64,000 nucleotides of DNA from Sulfurimonas sp. (GCA_030949825.1 JAUZSC010000016.1:60840-124839); one strand, 5' to 3'. Counted from the stretch's first letter, positions 18,604-28,983 are shown. Translations and numbers: made by a program. The notes: generated by a model from the letters alone, not told the origin.

Positions 18604-18945
18604 TTACGCTCCCATATTAATGCCTCTCCATTTAATTTCATCATCCCTAACTCTATAGACAACATTACGCTCAAAATTAAAATGCTTTGCGATATTCGCA
18701 ATAGAATCTTTACTATCTAACATTGCAATAATCTCAGCTTCTTGCTTATAAGTTGTCATTTTTTGACCACACTTTTGGCAGCTTTTAGTATTGCCACTTT
18801 TTAAATTTGAATATGTTACATAGATTACTTCATTACATATCATGCAAAGACATTTCCATTTAGCATGCGTGTTTTTTTGCTCTTCAAACTCAAGAACAAG
18901 CACATCATGAAAAATTCGTCCTTTAATATCAATTCTTGCACTCAT
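18604..18945 (-). CDS. Zinc-finger plus helix-turn-helix hypothetical protein
   Basis: 113 aa. The N-terminal half has two CxxC pairs (CMIC and CQKC) within KWKCLCMICNEVIYVTYSNLKSG, similar to the Zn-binding front part of phage HNH or AP2-type proteins but lacking the nuclease. The C-terminal half (EAEIIAMLDSKDSIANIAKHF ... NVVYRVRDDEIKW) resembles a small helix-turn-helix. Probably a phage- or plasmid-derived DNA-binding protein. It converges with the kfrA-like gene. Confidence 0.5.
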   Translation of the reverse strand: MSARIDIKGRIFHDVLVLEFEEQKNTHAKWKCLCMICNEVIYVTYSNLKSGNTKSCQKCGQKMTTYKQEAEIIAMLDSKDSIANIAKHFNFERNVVYRVRDDEIKWRGINMGA

Positions 18946-19143
18946 TCATTCACTCCTCTAATATAAGTTCCACTATCTGATGTTAAGCACACAATAATAT
19001 CTTAAGATTTTTAAATGAAAATTATATTCTGATTACTATTTGAATCAGCACTCTTTTGGTAATAGCTACAAGAGCAGTTTCTATACTAGCTAAGGTAATA
19101 GAGAGTTCTTTAGCGGGTCAAGAAGTCTTGTAAGGGAACTTAT

Positions 19144-20632
19144 TTAAGGGTACATGATATTTTCCAGTGTCATATCTAAAGAGATATTAAGTGCATTAAA
19201 TTCTTTATTTTTTTTACATCCATAAGTACTTAGCATTACAAGTTTTAATTCACTTTTTATTTTTCCATTTAATCCATGAGCACGAAACTGCTTGAGTTTG
19301 TTTTTCAGTTTCTTTGCATATTCAGCAGTAATTACATATTCATCATTATAGTACTTACATTCTACAATATCATATATCCCATTCCCATACTCAACTACTA
19401 TGTCTATTTGTGCTCCTTTGGCACTATTGGTAGTGTCAATGTAACTCCAGTAACTAGCTCCCTTAACGACACCTTGTATCCCCCTAGCTTTGAGGTAATG
19501 AGGAAGATTTATGATAGCAATAGTTTCAAACATAAATCCAGCCCATATTGCATATTTTTGACTCAATGAAATATCACTCCAGTAGTGTTTTTTGAGATTG
19601 GCTATTTCATTTTTACTAAACTGCTTTACCCATTTGTTATGAAAAATAGAATGAGGGTCATTAATGATGTACTTTGTATCTTTTTTAACATTACCATATT
19701 TACCAATGCCACTTATAAATCCACACATTACAAGTTCGTCAATAATACTAGTAAGTTTTGTTCCTACTTTAATCCCTGTTCCTGAAGAAACCTCTTTAAT
19801 TGTATAGCCTGAATTTTTTGTGCTCATGTAGTCTATGACTGCTTTATGTACACCGGCTTTGTCTTCAAAAAGAGATTTGAATACTTCATCATACTCACCA
19901 TACATCAAGCCATTAATATTGAAATAAAGAGCATCTATATTCTCTTCGATTGTTTTAAGAGGATCTAAATAACTTAAATATTTTGCAACACCACCAAAAA
20001 CCATGTAGGTTTCAAGTATCTTTTTAGAATCTAAATCAAAACCTTTTTCCTCAATTAAATACTTTTTGTTTCTTGCAGATCAAAAGGTTTCATTGCTATC
20101 TGATGTGTCACTCTGTTATGAAGTGGTCCATTACTATCTTTAAGAATTTTGTTCTTTATCCATGAAGCATTAGAGCCACACAATATGAGAACGAATCGTT
20201 TTTGTTTTTGACAATATGTATTCCAGAAATGTCCAAGTGCAGACAAAAATCCATCTTTGTTAGATTTATCTATCCAAGGAACTTCATCAAAAAGAGCGAT
20301 ACCTTACCCATATGCTCTTTGTGAGTCACTTCTGCATCAATAGTCCTCTTAAGAAAATTAAAGGCATCAGTCCAATCTGCAATTTCTTTTGATGGTTCTA
20401 TTTTAAACCAGTCATAGACAGCTTCGATAAAGTTCTTTATCTGTGTCTTAGAATTTACTTCATAAGCTCCAGAAAAACCAAAAAACATACAATCTTTTCT
20501 GTGTTCTTCAAACATGAAGTCAACTAAATATGTCTTACCTATTCTTCGTCTTCCATGAATAACCATAAGAGAACTTTCACTGAGTTCACAAAGATTATTT
20601 AGCTGTGTAAGTTCTTCTGTTCTTCCTATCAT
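19144..20632 (-). pseudogene. AAA ATPase of the archaeal-type ATPase/DUF234 family, broken into three frames
   Basis: One gene reads across three frames. The first part (20632 to about 20290) starts MIGRTEELTQLNNL and carries Walker A IHGRRRIGKTYL. The middle part (20246-20055) contains the sensor LILCGSNASWIKNKI. The last part (20004-19144) holds the C-terminal winged helix and the DUF234 nuclease-like domain (AQIDIVVEYGNGIYDIVECKYY). ATG 20632 has an AAAGG upstream; an in-frame ATG at 20680 is less likely. At least two frame breaks, near 20290 and near 20030, separate the parts. These ATPases are common on mobile DNA; function unclear. Confidence 0.75.
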
Positions 20633-20964
20633 AAAGCAGCCTTTGTTATAGTCTATAATATTTATTTTATATTCTAGCATAAAATAAATAAAAGTATTAA
20701 TTTAAATATATATTTATTTGTTTTAATAGTATAATTTAGATAAAAGTATATATTTTATAATAGATTTATTTAAATTACTAGAGATACTAGAAGGAAATTT
20801 TATAAATCTTGCAACTAAGCAATAAAAAAGTTGAAGAGTCAATAATTTGCATACTTTAGCATAGCTATACAGTAGTATTCATTTAAAGCTAGCTGTGAGT
20901 ATTCTGCTAAGCATGCCTTTGAGATGCTTATTTAAAGTGATTTTTCTGTCTTTTGGAGGATATT

Positions 20965-22122
20965 TTAATCTCCTGTATCAAAGAGAATCCTATAACATGT
21001 GCTACGACCTGCCTTTCCTTCTACTTTCGCAATCAATCCATATTCGAGTAATTTCTTAATTTGTCTATTTGCTGTCATTGGTATTGTGTTTGTAATTTCC
21101 CTGTAATTAACATTTGAAAACTCACTATTGCCACCACGAGAAAGTTTATTGATAAAGTCATCAAGAAATAGAGTATGTCCTTTACTTAAATTTATCATTT
21201 TACATCTATCCCAAAACTTAGCCTTTTTCACAATAAAAAGAACATCTTCATAAGCTTTTTCCAAAGTACTAATTAGAATATCAATATTCCACTCTATCCA
21301 ATTAGTAAAGTCAAAATGTCTATTTTTATGTAGGTTGGTAGTCATATCTAGTATCTCGTAGTACTCGGCTCTTTTTGTATAGATTGTTGCTGACAAAGAA
21401 TAGGTTTTATGTTCCTCTTTTAAATCTCTAGAGAGTATATAATCTGCTATAGCTCTGGATATTCTTCCATTTCCATCATCATAAGGGTGGATAGAAACAA
21501 ACCATAGATGAGCCAATGCACTTTTAATATAGGGATCTTCATCGCTTTGGTTACAATATTTAATTAAGGCATCTATATCTTTTTCAAGAAGGCGATAGGG
21601 AGGGGCAAGATACTTAACTACTCCACCTGCTCGGTTAAATGCATTTTCAATTACTTTCATATCATCATAATCTCTAAATTGAGCGATATTAATCTTTTTA
21701 ACATCTTCATAGCCACCACTATTGGCGAAAAGTGCGTTGTGCCAAGCATGTAGTCTAGTAACTGACAATAACTCATTATTTCGATGGCTGTCCAGCATAA
21801 GAGAAACGAGGTTATCAGTATGCCTTGTGGACATATCCTCTGATGAAATATAAGCTTGATTAATTGCTTTAGCTACAGAGTCTCTTACCGAGTCTCTATG
21901 TAAGTATTCACCTTCAATTTGAGAGGTGTTAATTATTTCATTTGTTAGATTAGTTATTTCAAGTTCATCAAATTCATCTTTGTTAGCGATACAAAGAACA
22001 CCAGACACTAGACCTCTAAGGTATTGGGATCGTTTTAACTTCTCTGATAATTTTTCTCTATCATATGGAAAATCTGGATAATTCTCATGTTCCCATATCC
22101 ATTTCTTAATAATGTGTTTCAT
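20965..22122 (-). CDS. Fic-family protein (AMPylase-type) with N-terminal DUF4172 and C-terminal winged helix
   Basis: Canonical Fic motif HPYDDGNGRISR near residue 210. An inhibitory-helix-like TSQIEGE lies near residue 66, which fits a class II Fic protein (regulatory motif N-terminal). The N-terminus KKWIWEHENYPDFPYDREKL fits DUF4172, and the C-terminus is a winged helix (NYREITNTIPMTANRQIKKLLE). Fic proteins transfer AMP to target proteins. I start at ATG 22122, where family similarity begins; an upstream in-frame ATG at 22161 falls inside the large palindrome. The winged helix may bind that palindrome. Confidence 0.85.
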   Translation of the reverse strand: MKHIIKKWIWEHENYPDFPYDREKLSEKLKRSQYLRGLVSGVLCIANKDEFDELEITNLTNEIINTSQIEGEYLHRDSVRDSVAKAINQAYISSEDMSTRHTDNLVSLMLDSHRNNELLSVTRLHAWHNALFANSGGYEDVKKINIAQFRDYDDMKVIENAFNRAGGVVKYLAPPYRLLEKDIDALIKYCNQSDEDPYIKSALAHLWFVSIHPYDDGNGRISRAIADYILSRDLKEEHKTYSLSATIYTKRAEYYEILDMTTNLHKNRHFDFTNWIEWNIDILISTLEKAYEDVLFIVKKAKFWDRCKMINLSKGHTLFLDDFINKLSRGGNSEFSNVNYREITNTIPMTANRQIKKLLEYGLIAKVEGKAGRSTCYRILFDTGD

Positions 22123-22135
22123 GATATTCCCACTT

Positions 22136-22200
22136 ATGTTATGAATAAATGTATTAATCATAACATATTTTGTTATGATTAATACATTTATTCATAACAT
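22136..22200. promoter_or_regulatory. Large nested palindrome upstream of the Fic gene (candidate operator)
   Basis: Perfect 30-bp inverted repeat (22136-22165 and 22171-22200) with a 5-nt TATTT centre. Each arm is itself a dyad, TGTTATGA-N13-TCATAACA, so the half site occurs four times with regular spacing. It ends 14 bp before the preferred fic start codon. Regular repeated half sites of this sort suggest a cooperative repressor operator; a bidirectional terminator is less likely because it is AT-rich. Confidence 0.6.
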
Positions 22201-22307
22201 TTTTTTAATTTAAGTTCGTGAAGAGCTTTCTCGACACTGATTTTACTATGACAGCTAGGGCATATAATAGTAAATTTATCAATCAATAAAAATATTATTG
22301 TTGCCAT
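22188..22307 (-). CDS. Possible 39-aa zinc-ribbon ORF, or remnant of a DUF2130-type N-terminus
   Basis: Reads MATIIFLLIDKFTIICPSCHSKISVEKALHELKLKKCYE. The ICPSCHSKISVEKAL segment resembles the N-terminal Zn motif of DUF2130 proteins (CPxC...ISVEEAL). The frame ends inside the palindrome upstream of fic. No long gene follows, so it is either a short Zn peptide or a decayed start of a larger gene. Confidence 0.3.
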   Translation of the reverse strand: MATIIFLLIDKFTIICPSCHSKISVEKALHELKLKKCYE

Positions 22308-22392
22308 CAACTATTTTAAAAATAGCTCTTATATTAGTTCAACTGCTCCAAAAGAGTTTTTAGATGAAGAAGAACGGGTTGCAATATTTGAG
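22283..22392 (+). pseudogene. Possible gene fragment cut by the IS3-like copy 2
   Basis: An open + frame ends at the IS border and has protein-like composition (VAINYFKNSSYISSTAPKEF then LDEEERVAIFESGR). No start or family is recognised. It competes with the minus-strand Zn ORF for part of the same DNA, so at most one is real. Confidence 0.2.
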
Positions 22393-24044
22393 AGCGGTAG
22401 ATGTCAGGCTAGTTGTCCAAATTAAGTACCTAGAAAGTACCACCTTTGTCTAACTTGAATGTCTTTCATCTGAAACTCTATCAGCTATATTATTTACCTT
22501 TGCTTTATTTGGATTTAAATGTACCTTTTTGATAAAATGCCAGTTACGAGTAGTACCACTCCATCTAAGAGGATTAGCTACTTTTTGCCTTCTCATAAAC
22601 TAGATGTCTTTTCTCTAAAATCTCTTCATCTTGCAGTAAGTGCCTTTGAACTGGTGTCACAAACCCAATACTACTATGACAATGATGATTGTTGTACCAG
22701 TTTACAAATGTTTCACACCATATCCTTGCATCAACTACACTATCAAATGGCTTACTGGGGTATGATGGTGTATATTTAAGTGTTTTAAAGAGTGACTCTG
22801 AGTAAGGATTGTCGTTACTCACACTAGGTCTACTAAAGGTAGGCATAATACCTAACTTTTGGAGTGTTGTTAAAAATGTAGCTCCTTTCATAGGAGAACC
22901 ATTATCTGAATGCAGTGTTACTGTATCTACTTCAATGTTTTCATTAATTGCTATATCTTTGATAATCTCAGAGGCTAACTCACTGCTTTGTTTAGTGTAT
23001 ATTTGCCATCCTACTATCTTACGACTATAGATATCCATAAAGAGGTAAAGGTAGTAAGAATATACCTTGTACTGTTGTTGGTAGATAGGTTATATCCCAA
23101 CTATATATTTGATTAGGCTTTGCAGCTACTAAAGGTGTGGGCTTACTCTTAGTAGCTACTTTTGTTTATGTCTATGTGTTAGTTGATTATACTCTTTGAG
23201 TACTCTATAGAATGTTGACTCTGATGCAAGATAAATCCCCTTGTCAGCAAGCTTAGGAACTATTTGATGTGCAGATAGGTTTTTATAGTCCTCGTTGTTA
23301 GCTACACTTATGAGATATTCTCTTTCTTCTTTAGAGAGTTTGTTGGCTGGTGCGAAGTCTGTGCGCTGGGTACGCTTATCCTGCTCATTGGCTTGCCATC
23401 TTTTTAATGTTCTTGTACTACATCCTATAATAGGTGCTATCTTGTACATAGGTGCACCATCTGTATGTGCTTGTGTGACTAAATTCAATATATCTTTTCG
23501 CACTACTGAATCTGTCATTCTCCCTCGTCCTCCAACAGTGCTTGAAACTTTTTGCAATACTAAGAGTGTGGCTGTCTCTGCTAAAGCCTTCTCCTTTCGT
23601 CGTAACTCTTTAGACTAAGGATTTACTCTTACTTCTCTCTTCTTCTAGGGCTACCTTAGCTAGTGAGTGTCTTCAGATTTATGAGCTTTAAGGAACTCCT
23701 TCTCCCACTCTCCCAGTTGATGTTTAAATAAGCCTTTCTCTCTACAGTAAGCATTGAGTTCTTCTTCACTCAGACTGTAGCTCTCTTTGAGTATTTGGAG
23801 CTTGTTGCTAAGTGTTATGACACCATCTGTTGTATTATGCTTACTTGCATTCTCTACCCATTTATAAAGAGTAGCCTTTAGAGATATTTAAGGCTTTTGC
23901 TATCGTTCACCATACTTTGTGTCTCTTTCATCTGTAATACTTTTTTTACCGTTGCTTCTTTAAATTCTTTACTATATCTCATTGTCTTGTTCCTTGATAA
24001 GATTTATATCATAAGTTTCGGACAACTATGCTGACACAGGGGGA
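22393..24044 (-). mobile_element. IS3-like insertion sequence, copy 2 (degenerate)
   Basis: Full-length but decayed relative of copy 1, with the same left end (AGCGGTAGATGTCAG) and right end (CTGACACAGGGGGA). It is diverged by many substitutions, unlike copy 3. OrfB is in two frames: 23557-23156 holds the N-terminal part and 23038-22574 the DDE core (LHSDNGSP, NPYSESLF, NWYNNHHCHSSIG). OrfA, roughly 23985-23560, is broken in several places. Inactive. Confidence 0.85.
22574..23557 (-). pseudogene. IS3-like OrfB of copy 2, broken
   Basis: Two frames of the same transposase. The upper one has VRKDILNLVTQAHTDGAPMYKIAPIIG and the intact junction ANKLSKEERE missing from copy 1. The lower one has the second and third catalytic acids (HSDNGSP, NPYSES). 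The frame is lost near 23040-23155, where the first catalytic Asp region lies, and again near the C-terminus at about 22574. This copy cannot make a full transposase. Confidence 0.8.
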
Positions 24045-24291
24045 GAGTGTAAAGAATTTTCTATGGCTATCGCTCTATAAAGTTTTTACTCTTTTTCATG
24101 TAAGTGATGCTATTAAAAATGCTACACTCAACCTCAAGTATTCCCTTAAATATCGAAACTTTGAAGACTATCTTATTGATAAAGAGGAGTGGAGAGAAAA
24201 TAAGGAATCCTTCATAAAAATTCATGAATTAGTGTATTTAAAAAAGTGGCTAAATGGTAGTGATATAAGTGGTCAATACACTACAGAGTAG
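24045..24291 (+). pseudogene. Fragment resembling a Tn3-family transposase
   Basis: The open frame entering from the IS boundary reads LKYSLKYRNFEDYLIDKEEW... with HELVYLKKWLN. The pattern of a short AIK...LNLKYS stretch followed by a DYLI-type block resembles the N-terminal half of Tn3-type transposases. The 5' part is cut by the IS3-like copy 2 and the rest is lost where the ISAs1 remnant begins. The family call is tentative. Confidence 0.4.
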
Positions 24292-24569
24292 AGGGTAACA
24301 AAGCAGTAAAGAGAAAAGTAGAAATCTTCCAAAATAGAGATTGTGATTTAGTTATGAGTCATAGTGAGTTCAAAAATATTCAAACAATTATCAGAGTCAC
24401 AAAAACAACTATAAACAATAAGACAGGTGAAGTTAAAACTAGCGTTGAATATCTTATTGCTAATTTTAAAACAACAGCTAAGGAGTATAAAGAGAAGATA
24501 CTCCAACACTGGAGAGTAGAGACTTATCACTATCATTTAGATGAACTTACTTGTGAAGATAAGCATATA

Positions 24570-26096
24570 GAGACCACTGCACAACCCCAAACACTACCCC
24601 AATCTTAATTTTAAAATATTTTTTTGAAATCTCTAAAATATATCTGCTTAATTTTCATCATAAATTGTTTCTCACCCTTAAAGTTATCTAAATACCCTTT
24701 ATTTCTTATCATATTTCCTAGCTATTTCTTACTTTTCGTAAGGCTATTTGTTTATGGGCAAATAGTTTTAGGTTTGAGGCTAAGCAAGCTATTGTAAAAT
24801 TCATATTATTGCGGACTAATCCAGTATACCTATTGGTATGATATTTCATTTGCTTTTAGACGCGCAAAGCTATGTTCAACCTTTGCCCTGATTTTATGTT
24901 TTGGTTTTTCTATCTCTCTTTGTGCTGCTCTCTCATCCTTAGTCATCTTCTGTGTCTCTTTGAGACAAATCTCATTTTCTATTTCATTCTTCTCTAATAG
25001 TTCATCTACTTCTTTAGACTTGTATGCTTTATCTCCATAGAATGCTTCTATATCTTCCAGCTCTTCTGATGATGGTTTGGACAACTGATATGTCAGATGT
25101 ATTTGCAAATGTCATTATTGGTTTTAGTATTGCACCAGAGTCTGAGTCTGTTGCTATGTGTCCCTTGTATCCTGTTGCATATTGCTTTGTACCAGTTTGA
25201 TATCCTGTTCTTACCTCTTTATCTACTTTGTCGGTTTGATCATAACTATCTTCGCTATTTTCTATAATATTTTTGAGGTCTCGATATCTTTAGTATCTAT
25301 GCCTTGTAGTTCATCTAGCTCTTGATTTTTAAATGTTCTTGAGTTATGTTCTTTCTTTCGTAATAATTTATCTACTTTTTTTCTTGATGGTTTTGCTTTC
25401 TTGAGTTCTTCATTTATTTGTAAGTCAAGGGTTCTATTGGCTTCTTCTACTTTTACTCTATTGGCATTTCTTTGCTCTTTATCCTTATCTTTAACTCCAT
25501 CATTCAAAGATTTAATTAAAGTTGCGTCTACTAAAATTGATTTACCACTTTTAGCTATTAAGCCTTTATCTTCTAGTTGTTTATTTACATGGTTAAATAG
25601 CTTATCATATATTTTAGTATCTATCAAAGAGTTCCTAAATCTACCTATGGTTGTACTATCAGGAGCTAAGTCCTCTAGGCTTAAACCTACGAATTTCATA
25701 AACAGTAAGTTTACATAAAGTGCTTCTTCAACCTTTTCGTCACTCAGGTCATAGAATTTTTGCAAGAGTAATATTTTAAACATAAGGATATTGTCATAAG
25801 CTTTTACTCCACAAACATTCTTTGTACCGATACCATTCTTATTTAAAATAGGTTTTAACTTTCTAAAATCTATTATACTATCTATCTCTTTTAGAAATGA
25901 ATCTACATATTGAAGTCTATCGTTAACAGCATAATCTGTAAATGTTGGAGTATTCTCTTGAAATGCCAAATTATTGCCTTTTAGCTTAAAATATCTTTAA
26001 ATTCGTGGTGTAATTATAGCAAATAAATGGCTTTAAATAACTTAATATAAGGGGTTTTAAGAGATTTAGTTTGTTTTTTTACTGTGCAGTGGTCTC
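24570..26096 (-). mobile_element. IS5-like insertion sequence inserted in an ISAs1 remnant
   Basis: 1527 bp bounded by the perfect 14-bp inverted repeat GAGACCACTGCACA (24570-24583) / TGTGCAGTGGTCTC (26083-26096). Direct repeats ATATA lie at 24565-24569 and 26097-26101. It carries a minus-strand transposase broken by frameshifts (24830-25969). The remaining 250 bp at the left end hold no gene I can identify. Confidence 0.85.
24830..25969 (-). pseudogene. IS5/IS1182-type transposase, frameshifted
   Basis: The N-terminal part (25969-25262) has DUF772-like sequence LLLQKFYDLSDEKVEEALYVNL and LAPDSTTIGRFRNSL plus the first catalytic Asp in SILVDATLI. A middle part in another frame reads YATGYKGHIATDSDSGAI near 25110-25200. 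The last part (25108-24830) has IEAFYGDKAYKSKEV and KVEHSFARLK. The three pieces line up in order as one DDE transposase, so at least two frame breaks inactivate it (or are sequence errors). Confidence 0.8.
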
Positions 26097-26284
26097 ATAT
26101 AGCTTATATAGATCCTTATAGTATATCAATACTCAGAAGCTTTGCTGTAAATCTTTACCAACTGTTTTTAAATTCTCATATCGATAAGAAACCATTTGGT
26201 ACTGCTAAGGTGACAATGGCTGAAACTAAACGTTACTGTATGCATGCTGATATGTTTGCTGCTGATATATTTGAAGCTTCGTAA

Positions 26285-26486
26285 ATCTTTATAAGCTTCA
26301 AAAATTAAACAAGTCCTTTATCTCAAAAGATAGACTATTGCCTAGTCTGTAAAATTATGGGTCTGTTTGATTTCATCGGATTTACCTACTGCTAGTTAAA
26401 AGTTCTTAATGCCTTGAATAGTTGTCTTATTGAATTTTCAGTGCAAATACAAGTGAACTTAGTTTGTTCTATAAATATGATCATAG
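26285..26486. other. Non-coding stretch between the ISAs1 remnant and the IS4 element
   Basis: About 200 bp with stops in all frames and no clear promoter or repeat. It is probably residual ISAs1 flank. I see nothing else in it. Confidence 0.4.
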
Positions 26487-27888
26487 CTCTCTACACAAAT
26501 AAAAGGCTCAAAAATTGCTAGGATTAACTAAAAAGTAGAGTATATGGAACTTCGTTTAAAAAAAGATTTGATGTAATGGTAAAGAGTGCTATAAATGCTC
26601 AACAGAGAGCTACAAATGGATTAAAGATACTGCTTGGTACTCCACCGATGACTCAAGTTCAAGCCAATTGGAGATTTTTAAATAATCCAAATGCAACAAT
26701 AAAGGAACTCCACAAACCTCTGCAAAAGCATTTAGAACAAGAGATTGTTTCTCAATGTGACAAATATGTTTTAGCCTTAGAAGATTGGTCTCATTTAGAT
26801 TATAAAAACCATAGTTCTAAAAAAGAACTCAAATCAGAAAACCGAAAAGATACATGTATGAAAATAGGCTATGACTATCAAGGAGCGATAGCTGCAAGTG
26901 ATAGAACTGGCGAGCCTATAGGAGTATTAGACCATAACCTTAAAACAGCAGATAATGTTTACTCAACATATGATGATAAGATAGATATGAATCTAACTCA
27001 TTTAGGAGAACTAAGAGTTAGAGCAAAACATATGTGCGACACGATAAATACAGACAAAAAAATCATTCATATAGTTGATAGGGAATCAGATAGCATAGCC
27101 TTTATGCGAGGCTTAGATGAAGATAAGCAACTCTTTTTATTGAGAGGTAAGAAGAATTCTACAGTTAATTATTATGATGAAAAGAGTAAACAAACGATAA
27201 GTATTAAACAGTCAGAATTAGCTGATAAGCTACCATTTGGTAAAGAGGTTAAAAAAATAGTTTACAAAAAGAAGAAAGTAACTATATTCGCAAATGAGTG
27301 CAATATAACAATCTCAAGAGATGCTACAAAAATGATAGCAGGTAAAAATGGAAAAAGGAAACTTCAAAGAACTAAAGGAAAAACTCTAAAATTAAGATTT
27401 ATAGTTGAGAGATTAGTCAATGATAAAAATGAAGTTGTAGCAGAGTGGTTACTTGTTTCTAATCTCTTTGATGAAGAGATAGATGCAAAAACATTAGCGC
27501 AGTGGTATTATTACAGATGGAAAATAGAAAGCTATTTTAAACTACTCAAATCCTCAGGGTTTAATTTAGAAGAGTGGCAACAAAAGGAGCCACTAGCCCT
27601 ATTTAAAAGGCTTCTTATCATTTCTAATGCCTGTATTCTTATTTGGAAAATTGCAAATGATAACAGTGATAATACAAAGGCAATACGAGATTTTTTAATA
27701 TCATTAAGTGGTAAACAGATTCAAAGAGGTGTTGATTTCACATATCCAGCTTTTACTTAGTGGATTAGAAAGTTATTTAGCAACATTAGACTTATTACGG
27801 CAATTTAGTGTTGAGGATATTTTTAAAATGAGAGATGAATTAGTTGAAATTATTGGGATTGAGATTTAGATGATAGTTGTGTAGAGAG
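26487..27888 (+). mobile_element. IS4-family insertion sequence
   Basis: About 1.4 kb bounded by the perfect 12-bp inverted repeat CTCTCTACACAA (26487-26498) / TTGTGTAGAGAG (27877-27888). It contains one transposase gene with a single frameshift near its end. No clear target duplication is visible at the edges. The promoter region of the next gene starts directly after it. Confidence 0.8.
26576..27869 (+). pseudogene. IS4-family (Tn5-like) transposase, frameshifted near the C-terminus
   Basis: DDE transposase of the IS4/IS50 type: ALEDWSHLDYKNH (first Asp), HIVDRESDS (second Asp) and YYYRWKIESYFKLLKSSGFN, the Y-(2)-R-(3)-E-(6)-K signature. The frame as read ends PAFT at 27760. With one T fewer in the run at about 27754 it continues LSGLESYLATLDLLRQFSVEDIF... 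to 27869, the natural end just inside the right inverted repeat. Some similarity extends upstream of ATG 26576 (TSFKKRFDV) without a start codon. Confidence 0.85.
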
Positions 27889-27936
27889 GTATGAATATGA
27901 TATAATTACATTAAAGAACAAAGGGAAAAGATAATA

Positions 27937-28095
27937 ATGACAAAAGCATTTACAGAAATTATTAAATTATCGGACTCATCTCTTAAAGGTTTTGAAGTAG
28001 CTGAGAAGAATGCAAATTCTTCAACACGAAAAAAACAAGACACTGCTCGTAAAGAAAGAAGAAATAGACTTAATAAACTTCGTGCGTCTGCCTAG
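27937..28095 (+). CDS. Small basic protein, possible antitoxin partner of the acetyltransferase
   Basis: 52-aa Lys/Arg-rich protein ending TARKERRNRLNKLRASA. A good ribosome site (AAAGGGAAAAG) and a -10-like TATAAT at 27900-27905 precede it. It ends 13 bp before the acetyltransferase gene. No family recognised. A tiny gene directly before a GNAT gene is the order of GNAT toxin-antitoxin modules, although known antitoxins there are ribbon-helix-helix proteins, which this does not clearly resemble. Confidence 0.6.
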   Translation: MTKAFTEIIKLSDSSLKGFEVAEKNANSSTRKKQDTARKERRNRLNKLRASA

Positions 28096-28108
28096 TAATT
28101 TTTACTAA

Positions 28109-28663
28109 ATGACGGAATCTCAAAAAGAATCTTTATATGCAACTTTTGAGTTGTTTCCGCTTATAGAAGTTGAAGCTTCTCTTCTTGCTACATTTAACTG
28201 TGAAATAAATTCTGATTTAACAAATTTTATTCATACTACTGCTCTTAATTTTGAAGATAGACAAATATCAAGAACTTTTATACTTGTAAATACTAATAAA
28301 AATGAAGTTGTAGGATATTTTACAATATCTATGAAATCATTAAGTACCAATGGTATGTCTAAAACAAGTATAAAAAAGATAGACGGTGTTTCAAATAGTA
28401 GAGTTTGTATTCATAGCTTCTTGATAGGACAGCTTGGAGTTTCAGATAACTATGCAGAATATAAATTAGGTACATTATTATTAGATGAAGCTTTTTCAAA
28501 AATTGAAATGGCACATGATTTAGTGGCTGGAAGATATATTTTAGTAGATGCAGTTAATCATAAAAAAGTGATTAAGTTTTATAGTGAGTCTGGATTTACG
28601 TTATTAGATACTAACTTTGAAGAATCTGAAAATGCTAGTATAAGAATGATTTACAAGATATAA
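28109..28663 (+). CDS. GNAT-family N-acetyltransferase
   Basis: 184 aa. The acetyl-CoA binding core is visible as FLIGQLGVSDNYAEYKLGTL (motif A, with the Q/R-x-x-G-x-G/A-like loop altered to YAEYKLG), then LVDAVNHKKVIKFYSESGF (motif B). GNAT toxins such as TacT and AtaT acetylate aminoacyl-tRNA; other members modify small molecules. Pairing with the 52-aa basic gene 13 bp upstream suggests a toxin-antitoxin role. The substrate cannot be read from sequence. Confidence 0.75.
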   Translation: MTESQKESLYATFELFPLIEVEASLLATFNCEINSDLTNFIHTTALNFEDRQISRTFILVNTNKNEVVGYFTISMKSLSTNGMSKTSIKKIDGVSNSRVCIHSFLIGQLGVSDNYAEYKLGTLLLDEAFSKIEMAHDLVAGRYILVDAVNHKKVIKFYSESGFTLLDTNFEESENASIRMIYKI

Positions 28664-28983
28664 AATTATTTCGGTGCCATTATATACCTATAAAATACAA
28701 TTCAAGTATATTTCTTAAGTGTGAAAACTTCGATATGCAGGGTATATAAGAGTTTATACAATGGTTTCCAGCATCCGAAGGCACACTAAAATTAAACCTC
28801 ATAAACTCTTATATTTAGAACACAAAGCACTCATATTAGTTTTCCGTGTTCCACAAAGTGTTCAAAAAGTAAAAAATGTAAATTCCCATAAAGCCTTAGG
28901 AGTTTTGGAACATTAATAAGAGTTTTCATTTAAGTTTACTACATTGGTTAACATAAGGTAAATTCTATTGAAAAACATACATT
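28664..28983. other. Intergenic region with a long inverted repeat
   Basis: 320 bp without a gene between the GNAT gene and the 3' end of the HipA-like gene. It holds a perfect 14-bp inverted repeat (28744-28757 ATATAAGAGTTTAT and 28801-28814) separated by 43 bp, and short GTGTTC / GAACAC repeats around 28820-28870. A bidirectional terminator or a relic of an IS end are both possible. Confidence 0.4.

Larger units (their letters stand above)
24297..26284 (+). pseudogene. ISAs1-family transposase remnant, split by an IS5-like insertion
   Basis: Two pieces of one gene. The first (24297-24569) reads RVEGNKAVKRKVEIF ... TTAKEYKEKILQHWRVETYHYHLDELTCEDKHI, matching the C-terminal half of ISAs1 transposases (HW-x-E-N-x-LHW-like block). 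The second (26102-26284) continues AYIDPYSISILRSFAVNLYQL. An IS5-like element sits between them, flanked by the direct repeat ATATA. Removing it with one repeat joins the codons in frame as K-H-I-A-Y. The 5' half of the gene is missing. Confidence 0.75.

Noticed and set aside
22519..23618. Plus-strand frames inside IS3-like copy 2
   Set aside because: Shadows of the minus-strand transposase fragments.
28664..28983. Integron attC-like site
   Set aside because: There is an inverted repeat, but no attC core sites (GTTRRRY) or integrase gene were seen.
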